This document shows, one piece after another, positions 26,952 to 35,300 of a DNA stretch of 64,000 bases. The notes below the pieces were generated by a model. That model was not told the DNA's origin. It saw nothing but the letters and a program-made list of their open reading frames with translations, and made no database searches. Within the stretch, counting starts at the first letter, position 1. Each line of letters begins with the position of its first letter. A program made the position numbers and the translations under genes. Origin of the DNA: Phaeobacter bryozoorum (GTDB lineage Bacteria > Pseudomonadota > Alphaproteobacteria > Rhodobacterales > Rhodobacteraceae); assembly GCF_041893525.1 (NCBI RefSeq), contig NZ_CP169068.1. The stretch is one strand, 5' to 3'.

Positions 26952-29066
26952 ATGTCCGCATTGCAGCCGGAAATGACCGCTCCGACCGGGGCGACCTCCA
27001 CTGGCACATCCGTCACCGCTGCCTGTGCTACTGGCGCGACGCCGCTGTTGCGGGAAATCTTTGGCTTTGACGGGTTTCGCCCGGGGCAGGAGGAGATCGT
27101 CGACGCCGTGACCGCCGGTGAAAATGTGCTGGCGATCATGCCAACCGGCGGCGGCAAATCCCTATGCTTTCAACTGCCTGCTCTGCTGCGTGAGGGGGTC
27201 ACGGTGGTGATCTCGCCGCTGATTGCATTGATGCGCGATCAGGTGCGGGCGTTGCAGGAGGTTGGCGTGACCGCCGGGGCGCTCACCTCGGGCAATACCG
27301 ACGAAGAAACCGAGGCGGTCTGGCAGTCCATCGAGGAGGGGCGGCTGAAGCTTCTTTATATGGCACCGGAACGGCTGGCCTCCGGGGCGGCGATGGGGAT
27401 GCTGCGGCGGATCGGTGTCAGCCTCATCGCGGTGGATGAGGCGCATTGCGTCAGCCAGTGGGGCCATGATTTCCGCCCCGATTACCTGCGGATTGGTGAA
27501 TTGCGGCGGGCGCTGGACGTGCCGCTGGCGGCCTTTACCGCGACCGCAGATCAGGAAACCCGCGAAGAGATTGTCGAGAAGCTGTTTGATGGTGTCGCAC
27601 CGCGCAGTTTCCTGCGCGGCTTTGACCGGCCCAATATCCATCTCGCCTTTGCCACCAAAGACAGCCCGCGCCGTCAGATACTCGAGTTTGCGGCCGCCCG
27701 AAAAGGTCAATCCGGCATCGTCTATTGTGGGACACGTGCCAAGACCGAAGCGCTGGCGGCGGGGCTGCGCGAGGCGGGCCACGCCGCCTGTTATTATCAC
27801 GGTGGCATGGACGCCGAGGACCGGCGCGGGGTGGAGACGCGCTTTGCCCGCGAGGACGGTCTGATCGTTGTGGCCACGGTGGCCTTCGGCATGGGTATCG
27901 ACAAGCCCGATATTCGCTGGGTCGCCCATGCGGATCTGCCCAAATCCATCGAGGCCTATTATCAGGAAATCGGACGCGGTGGCCGCGACGGCGCGCCTGC
28001 CGAGACGCTGACGCTGTTCGGGCCGGAAGATATTCGATTGCGTCGCAGTCAGATCGACGAGGGTCTGGCGCCGCCGGACCGCCGCAGTGCAGACCATGCC
28101 CGGCTGAATGCGCTGCTCGGACTGGCCGAAGCGCTGAAATGCCGCCGCCAGACCCTGCTGGCCTATTTCGGCGAGGCGGCTGAGCCCTGCGGCAACTGTG
28201 ATCTCTGCGACCAGCCGGTGGATGTGTTCGACGGCACCACGGCGGTGCGCAAGGCGCTGTCGGCGATCCTGCGAACGAACGAGACCTATGGATCGGGACA
28301 TCTGATCGACATTCTGGTGGGCAATGCGACCGACCGGGTGCGTGACAAGCGGCATGACGATCTGTCGGTCTTTGGCTGTGGCAAGGAATATGGCAAGCGA
28401 CAGTGGCAGGCGGTGTTCCGGCAGATGATGGGGCATGATCTGGTGCGCCCCGATCCCGAACGCCATGGCGCGCTGCGGATGACCGAGGCGGCGCTGCCGG
28501 TTCTGCGCGGTGAACAGGACATTGCGCTGCGCCGCGACACCATCAGCTCTGCCAAGCGCAGCCCTGCGGTAAAGGCGCTGGTGTCGGATGAGGACGCGCC
28601 GCTGTTGTCGGCACTGAAAGCCAAGCGGCGCGCGCTGGCCGAGGCGCAGAAAGTGCCGGCTTATGTTATCTTTGCGGATCGCACGCTGATCGAGATGGCC
28701 GAAACCCGGCCCGATACGCTGGATAAAATGGCGCGGATCGGCGGTGTCGGGGCGAAGAAACTGGAGCGGTATGGCAGCGATTTCCTGTCGGTGATCACCG
28801 GCGAGAGCGCGGCGCTGCACCCGATGCGGCGCAAGCTGGCCGGGCGCGATGCCGGATCGGTTTATGATGCGTTGATGGCTGTGCAGGCGGAGCTGGCGCG
28901 GGGCAGCGACGGAACCGAGAAACCGCTGAGCTGTTCTGCGGCGCAGCTGGCGAAGCTGGCGAAGGTCCGTCCGCAGACTGAAATCGCCATCACAAGGCTG
29001 TTAGGCGAGCGCCGCGCGGAACGTTTTGCAGCGGCGTTTCTGGACGTCTTGCGCGGCGCGGGCTAG
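26952..29066 (+). CDS. recQ: ATP-dependent DNA helicase RecQ
   Basis: 704 aa. Superfamily 2 helicase motifs in order: FRPGQEEIV (motif 0), MPTGGGKSLCFQLPA (I), SPLIALMRDQ, VDEAHCVSQWGHDFRPDY (II, DEAH plus aromatic loop), FTATAD (III), IVYCGTR (IV), VATVAFGMGIDKPD (V) and QEIGRGGRDG (VI). A four-Cys zinc-binding part follows (CGNCDLC), then a winged-helix domain and an HRDC domain (about 555-630). It unwinds 3'-5' in recombination and fork repair. The N-terminal 28 residues are Thr/Ala-rich and extra; a downstream start is possible. Confidence 0.95.
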   Translation: MSALQPEMTAPTGATSTGTSVTAACATGATPLLREIFGFDGFRPGQEEIVDAVTAGENVLAIMPTGGGKSLCFQLPALLREGVTVVISPLIALMRDQVRALQEVGVTAGALTSGNTDEETEAVWQSIEEGRLKLLYMAPERLASGAAMGMLRRIGVSLIAVDEAHCVSQWGHDFRPDYLRIGELRRALDVPLAAFTATADQETREEIVEKLFDGVAPRSFLRGFDRPNIHLAFATKDSPRRQILEFAAARKGQSGIVYCGTRAKTEALAAGLREAGHAACYYHGGMDAEDRRGVETRFAREDGLIVVATVAFGMGIDKPDIRWVAHADLPKSIEAYYQEIGRGGRDGAPAETLTLFGPEDIRLRRSQIDEGLAPPDRRSADHARLNALLGLAEALKCRRQTLLAYFGEAAEPCGNCDLCDQPVDVFDGTTAVRKALSAILRTNETYGSGHLIDILVGNATDRVRDKRHDDLSVFGCGKEYGKRQWQAVFRQMMGHDLVRPDPERHGALRMTEAALPVLRGEQDIALRRDTISSAKRSPAVKALVSDEDAPLLSALKAKRRALAEAQKVPAYVIFADRTLIEMAETRPDTLDKMARIGGVGAKKLERYGSDFLSVITGESAALHPMRRKLAGRDAGSVYDALMAVQAELARGSDGTEKPLSCSAAQLAKLAKVRPQTEIAITRLLGERRAERFAAAFLDVLRGAG

Positions 29067-29095
29067 GTCTTGTCCAGAACAGATGGGGGCAGAAT

Positions 29096-29860
29096 ATGCT
29101 GGTAGTGACTTCTCCGGCCAAAAAGCTGGACTGGAGCGAACGCGACGTTGAGATGACATGGCCCGCCATGCACGACGCGGCGGTGGATTTGGCATCCGTG
29201 GCGCGCGATCTGTCGGTCGCCGAGCTGATGAAGCTGATGCATATCAGCGAGGATCTGGGAAAGCTGAACTACGAGAGATTTCAGAGCTTTGCCGCCGATC
29301 CGGGCAGCGATGCCACGCGCCCGGCCGCGCTGGCCTTTGCGGGTGACACCTATCAGGGGCTGGAGGCAGGATCTCTGGATGCGGAGGAAATGGCCTGGGC
29401 GCAGGACCACTTCCGCATTCTGTCGGGCCTTTACGGGCTGCTGCGGCCGCTGGATGCGATGCAGGCCTACCGGCTGGAGATGGGATCGCGGCTGAAGACG
29501 GCAAAGGGCAAGAATCTCTATGACTACTGGGGGCGGGACATCTCTGATGCGCTGAATGCCCAAGGTGAGGCCATGGGCAGCGATGTGCTGGTGAACTGCG
29601 CCAGCCAGGAGTATTTCGGCGCGGTTGATCGCGAAGCGCTGGCGCTGCGGGTCGTGACGCCTGTCTTCATGGAAGACAAGAACGGCACGCCCAAGGTGGT
29701 GAGCTTTTACGCCAAGCGGGCGCGGGGCGCGATGGCGCGCTACATCATTCAGAACCGGCTAAGCGATCCTGCGGCGTTGCGGGATTTTGACAGCGGCGGC
29801 TATCGCTACATGCCGGAGATGTCGGAGCCGGATCAGCCGGTGTTCCTGCGCGCGGGCTGA
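29096..29860 (+). CDS. yaaA: Peroxide stress protein YaaA
   Basis: 254 aa, the standard length of the YaaA/UPF0246 family. MLVVTSPAKKLDW at the N-terminus, AFAGDTYQGL, ILSGLYGLLRPLD and YRLEMG are family strings, and FYAKRARGAMARYII is the conserved basic C-terminal motif. In E. coli it limits free iron and oxidative damage, and structural work links the fold to DNA binding. It lies 29 bp after recQ on the same strand, plausibly cotranscribed. Confidence 0.93.
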   Translation: MLVVTSPAKKLDWSERDVEMTWPAMHDAAVDLASVARDLSVAELMKLMHISEDLGKLNYERFQSFAADPGSDATRPAALAFAGDTYQGLEAGSLDAEEMAWAQDHFRILSGLYGLLRPLDAMQAYRLEMGSRLKTAKGKNLYDYWGRDISDALNAQGEAMGSDVLVNCASQEYFGAVDREALALRVVTPVFMEDKNGTPKVVSFYAKRARGAMARYIIQNRLSDPAALRDFDSGGYRYMPEMSEPDQPVFLRAG

Positions 29861-29876
29861 GCGGGGCCGGTGCAGA

Positions 29877-32207
29877 TCAGGCGGCGCCGGTCTGGGTGAG
29901 GTCGTCATCCGCCAGCGGCGCCGCCTCGGCAGGCAGATAGGCGTGAATACGTTCGTGGATCAGCGCCTTGCGCAGGGGTTTGGTCAGGTAGTGATCCAGA
30001 CCTGCGGCGAGAATCCCGTCTGAATCGCCGGCCATGGCATGGGCCGTGAGGGCGACAACCGGCGTGTAGATGCCGGTGCCGTGTTCCAGCGCGCGGATTT
30101 TCTGCGTTGCCTCCTTGCCGTCCATCACCGGCATCGAGATATCCATGAAAATCAGGTCAGGCTGGAAGGACTGATAGGCCTCCACCGCCTCAATCCCGTT
30201 GCTGGCAAATTGCAGATCTATGTTCAGATCTTTCACCATTTTGCGGAACACAAGCTGATTGGTCCGGTTGTCTTCTGCTGCCAGAATCCGCATCAGCCGG
30301 GGCGTCGGGGTGGCATCGACCGCCGCGGCGATCGGGGCCGGCGCCAGGGTCGGCGCCACGGTCGGGGAGGGCGCCGGGGCCGTTGGCTGCGCTGACGGCA
30401 GCGGTGTGGCCACCGTGTCGAGCACCTGCGGTGTGGCTGCAACCGGCTCAACCATATCTGCGGCACGCGCCGCTGATCCACGCTTGGGCAGGTCGACAAG
30501 CCGCTGGAACAGCTCGTCCCGCTGGATCGGTTTCAGCAGCACGCTGTCTGTCACGGATTGTACAACCGCGTTGCTGGCTGCTGTGGGGTCGCTGCTGAGC
30601 ATGAGGATCGGCACACTGGCAAAGGAGCCGGAGCGCAGTTTGCGGGCCAGTTCGACCCCATCCTGATCGGGCAGTTGTTCATCGCAGATGACCAGATCGA
30701 CGTCCTCAGGCATCTGGGCAATTGCGGTGGTGCCATTGTCAAAGACCGTCACATCCAGCCCCAGCGTCGCCAGCTGTTTGCTGAGCACGTCGCGCATGAC
30801 CGATTGGGACTCGATAACCACGACCTGACACAGCCCCTTGGGCAGCGTCGGGATGCTGGTTGAAGCGCCCTCTGCCAGTGGCAGCTCCATGCGGAAACCG
30901 AAACAGGACCCCTTGCCCTCCTCGCTTTCGACCCAGATTTCGCCGCCCATCAGTTCAATCAGCCGCTTTGAGATCGCAAGGCCAAGGCCGGTGCCCTCAA
31001 ACTGGCGATTGCGCTCATCCTCGACCTGATTGAATTCGCCAAAGATGTCCTGCACCTTCTCTGCGGGGATACCGATGCCGGTGTCTTCGATGGTGACATG
31101 GATCGAACAGATCTTGTCGTCAGCATTGGAGATGCCGGTGATTTGCAGGGCAACATGACCTTCTGAGGTGAATTTCACCGCGTTGCCGACAAGATTGGTG
31201 AGCACCTGGCGAATGCGTCCGGGATCCCCGACGAAGCTGGTTGGCAGGAACAGATCGTAGTCCAGCAGCAGTGTCAGACCCTTGTCCCGTGCCGTGGGCT
31301 GAAGCAGCATCAGCACCTCATGCACACTGCGCTCCAGGTCAAAGGGTTCAGGGTGCAGCTGCAGTTTCTGCGCCTCGATCTTGGAATAGTCGAGCACGTC
31401 ATTGATGATGACCAAAAGCGCCTCGCCGGAGTTTTTGATCGTGTTGGCGTAGAGCTGTTGTTCCTCGTTCAGATTGGTGTCGCTGAGCAGCTCGGCCATG
31501 CCGACAACACCGTTCATCGGGGTGCGAATCTCATGGGACATATTGGCCAGGAAGGCGGATTTGGCACGATTTGCGGCCTCGGCCCGCTCGCGGGCGGCCT
31601 CAAGCTCCTCCTCGTATTGGACGGTGGAGGTGATATCGAGCGCCAGGCTGACCATATCGCCGCCATGGCCGCGCTGATCCAGCAGCCGCAGGTAGCGGTC
31701 GTCCCACATCCGTACGACCACAGGTTCGGGGGAGGGCGACAGCCAGCGCTCCGACATCTGGGCGCGCCAGTGATCGGGATCCTGTTCTCCGGTGTTCACC
31801 AGCCCCTCATCGGTGAGAATCTGCAGGATCCGTACGTAGGAGACGCCAGGCGCCACTTCCTCCAGCCCGTCGAACAGGTCGAGATAGGCGCCATTGGCGC
31901 CGATCAGTTTGCTGTCGGCATCAAAGAAGGCAAAGCCGTCCTGAAAGGCCTGGATCGAATGCCAAAGCCGTCGCTCGGCGCGCTCAACCTTTTCGTTGGC
32001 GGTGGACAGGTCCGATTTCACCTTGGCGTTTTCGTCGCGCACCGTCGCGACTTCGGCCTGGGTGACGCCGATCTGGCGGGTCAGTGCCAGCGCATGGCGC
32101 CCGAGTTTGCGGTTGGCTGCCGAAAGTTCCGCCTGCTTCAATTCAAGCAGGCGCTCCGCCGCGAGACGCGCGCGTCGTTCTTCCGTCAATCTGTCAGCAA
32201 GGTTCAT
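29877..32207 (-). CDS. Cytoplasmic hybrid histidine kinase with two receiver domains
   Basis: 776 aa from ATG 32207, which has GGAG 9 nt upstream; an in-frame GTG 15 bp earlier is weaker. Order: coiled coil (1-80), PAS (about 85-200), HisKA with H225 in MSHEIRTPMNG, HATPase (NAVKFT, DTGIGI, GTGLGL), a receiver with Asp at 509 (LVICDEQLPDQDG), a Pro/Ala/Thr-rich linker, and a second receiver with D689 (FMDISMPVMDG). No membrane segment, so it probably senses an internal signal through PAS. It faces yaaA tail to tail and diverges from the alpha-2-macroglobulin gene. Confidence 0.9.
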   Translation of the reverse strand: MNLADRLTEERRARLAAERLLELKQAELSAANRKLGRHALALTRQIGVTQAEVATVRDENAKVKSDLSTANEKVERAERRLWHSIQAFQDGFAFFDADSKLIGANGAYLDLFDGLEEVAPGVSYVRILQILTDEGLVNTGEQDPDHWRAQMSERWLSPSPEPVVVRMWDDRYLRLLDQRGHGGDMVSLALDITSTVQYEEELEAARERAEAANRAKSAFLANMSHEIRTPMNGVVGMAELLSDTNLNEEQQLYANTIKNSGEALLVIINDVLDYSKIEAQKLQLHPEPFDLERSVHEVLMLLQPTARDKGLTLLLDYDLFLPTSFVGDPGRIRQVLTNLVGNAVKFTSEGHVALQITGISNADDKICSIHVTIEDTGIGIPAEKVQDIFGEFNQVEDERNRQFEGTGLGLAISKRLIELMGGEIWVESEEGKGSCFGFRMELPLAEGASTSIPTLPKGLCQVVVIESQSVMRDVLSKQLATLGLDVTVFDNGTTAIAQMPEDVDLVICDEQLPDQDGVELARKLRSGSFASVPILMLSSDPTAASNAVVQSVTDSVLLKPIQRDELFQRLVDLPKRGSAARAADMVEPVAATPQVLDTVATPLPSAQPTAPAPSPTVAPTLAPAPIAAAVDATPTPRLMRILAAEDNRTNQLVFRKMVKDLNIDLQFASNGIEAVEAYQSFQPDLIFMDISMPVMDGKEATQKIRALEHGTGIYTPVVALTAHAMAGDSDGILAAGLDHYLTKPLRKALIHERIHAYLPAEAAPLADDDLTQTGAA

Positions 32208-32358
32208 CCCTGCGAACTCCACATAAAACCAACACGACCTGTCTGCCCTACTTTGGCGGGCAGAGATTAAATTGAGATTAGTTCATCTGTTACGTTGCGA
32301 TATCTTGCTATGGCGTTAACCCCGTGCCAGCCTCTTGGCAGGTCTGGAGGGTTCTATT

Positions 32359-35300
32359 GTGCGTGTGCCTGTTTCATTTGTTGTACTTTTGTGCGGTTGG
32401 CTTGTTCAACCATTAGTTGTTTTCGCTGATTCAATTTTTCCGGAAACGCGCTATGTCATTCAGCGCGACACCGATCATTTCGGGGCCGATCTTGGGCCGC
32501 TTTTTGACACCGATATGCGCAGTTGCGCGCGGGCTTGTTCGGCACAGACCGATTGTGTCGGGTTTGCCTTCAACAGCCGATCAAACGCCTGTTTCCCAAA
32601 ATCGGCGATGGATCAGCCGTCGCCCTATGACGGGGCGTTTTCAGCGCATAAGCTTCTCGCCGGTGCGGCAGAGAAGCAGGCGGCCAAACAGCGCGCCGCG
32701 GCCTTGCAGGGGCTGGAGGTTGCGGATCTGGCTGCGGTGTCCAAACAGGCAGAAAACCTTGGCCTGCGCTTTCCAACGGGTGGATCCAGCGTTGAGGATC
32801 TGATTGCTGCGGCGCAGGGGGCACCGTCGGCAGCGGCGCTGCGGTGGGTTGCCGAGGCTGTGGTGCTGAGTGATCGCGGCGATCTGTGGCTTGACTATTC
32901 CCGCAGGCTGCTGCGTCAGGAACTCAACGGATCCGCCCAACGCCGCGCCCATGAAGAGGCCTTTGCGGCAGCGCTCAATGCCTATCTGCGCAGTTCGCAG
33001 CCGGCGGCGCAGGCGGCCGGATTGATCACCGCCGCAGAGGCGTTGGAACAGCTGGGGCGGGGACGTGCCGCGCTGGCGGTTCTGCGGCTGGCGGCAGATC
33101 GTGACACCAGCGCGAAACTGTCGCTACGTCTGGATGAGGCAATTGCCAAATATGGATTTCGTGTCACCGGGAGCCGGGTTGAGAGCGACAGTGCATCGCC
33201 CCGCATTTGTGTCGAATTTTCTGAAGATTTGGTACGCAGCGGGATCGACTACAGCGACTTTGTAAAACTGGCCGATCCGCGTCTGGTTGCCGAGTTGACC
33301 GCGCGCGAGCTGTGTATCGACGGTGTGGAGCATGGCACCCGCTACCGGGTGATGCTGCGGCGCGGGCTGCCGGCGGCAACCGGCGAGAGATTGGCCAAGG
33401 ATGTAACGCTGACCCACTACGTGCGGGATCGCGCCCCCAACGTGCGATTCTCCGGGCGGTCCTATGTGCTGCCCAAGGGGGATCAGGTGGCGGTGCCGGT
33501 TGAGACGGTAAACGCGACCACGCTCGATCTGCGCCTGCGCGGTGTGAGCGATCGCAACCTGCTGCGAACCCTACAGGAGGATTATTTTGCCCGGCCGCTT
33601 TCGCAGTGGCAGGATGAACATTTCGCCAGCGATATTGCCGAGGAAATCTGGACCGGCACCGCGGAGGTCCAGCAGGATCTGAACCAATCGGTGACCACAC
33701 GGCTGCCGCTTGATGAGGCGCTGGCGGATCAGCCGGTAGGTCTTTATGCGCTGAGCGCGCAGGTTCCGGGGGCCGATCCCTATGAGGCGCCTGCGGCAAC
33801 CCAATGGTTCGTGCTGACGGATCTGGGTTTGAGCACCATGCTGGGCAGTGATGGGCTGCATGTGCAGGTACAGGGACTGGCAGATGCCGCGCCGCGCGCG
33901 GGCGTTCGTTTGCAGCTGGTCTCCAATGCCAACGCGGTGCTGGGGACGGCAGTCAGCGACGCTGACGGCTATGCCCGTTTCGACGCGGGGTTGACCCGTG
34001 GAGAGGGGGCATCGGCTCCGGCTGTCATCATGGCGCTGACCGGCGAGGAGGACGCGGCGGAGGTCGATTTTGCCTTTCTCTCATTGCGGGACGCCGCCTT
34101 TGATCTGTCGGACCGGGGGGTGGAGGGGCGTTTGGCGCCGGGTCCGATTGACGTGTTCCTGACCACTGATCGGGGGGCTTATCGTGCGGGTGAGGTGATT
34201 CATGCGACCGCCCTTGCCCGTGATCCGAGGGCCGAGGCGCTTCCGGGCGTGCCCTTGATCGCGGTTCTGAACCGCCCGGACGGGGTCGAATACGCCCGGG
34301 TGGTTTCCGATCAGGGGGTGCTGGGCGGCCATGTGTTCCGCCTGCCGATTGGCGATACGGCACCGCGCGGAACCTGGCGGTTGTCGATCCTGTCGGACCC
34401 CGAAGCCCCGGCGCTGGCCAGCAGGCAAATTCTGGTCGAGGATTTTCTGCCTGAACGCATTGATTTCACGCAAGAGCTGGCGGCAGGAGCCGACCAAGGT
34501 CTGCGTCCGGGCACAAGCGCCCCATTGCGGATCGAAGCGCGGTATCTGTTTGGTGCCCCGGGCCGCGACCTGACTATCGAGGGCGAGGTGACCCTGCGTC
34601 CGGCGGAACAGGTGAGCGGTTGGACGGGCTATCGCTTTGGTCGCCATGACGAGGTCGTCGCGCCGCAGAGCCGCTATTTCGGCGGGATGAGCACCGATGC
34701 CTCGGGTCTGGGCGTGGTTACCGTGACACTGCCGGAGATTGACGCGCCGGGTCAGCCTCTGATTGCGGAGGTGACCACCCGGCTGGCCGATGGGGGCGCG
34801 CGACCCGTCGAACGGCAGATGACTGTGCCCATGCAGCCTGACGGGCCGGTGATTGGTATCAAGCCGCTTTTTGAAGAGGTCGTCGCAGAGGGCGATGCAG
34901 CGCGGTTTTCGGTGATTGCGCTGGCCCCGGACGGTAGCACGCGGGATATGCCGGTCACATGGAGTTTGAACCGGGTGGAAACCCGCTACCAGTGGTATCA
35001 GCTCTACGGCAACTGGAACTGGGAGCCGACCACCCGGCGCAGCCGGATCGCGACGGGTGAGGCAACCCTGAGCGCGGCGACGCCTCTGGTGCTGGAGCAG
35101 CCGGTGGACTGGGGCCGGTATGAGCTGGTGATCGAACATCGGGGCACGCCCTATGTGGCGGCTTCGACCGATTTCTATGCAGGGTGGTATGTGCCTGACG
35201 AGGGGGCGGATACGCCCGACCAGCTGGACGTCTTTCTTGATCGCGACAGTTATCAGCCCGGCGATACAGCGCGGTTGCGGCTGGTCACCCGCGCGGCTGG

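Noticed and set aside
27162..28820. 552-codon minus-strand frame opposite recQ
   Set aside because: All helicase motifs are on the + strand; no recognisable domain on the other strand.
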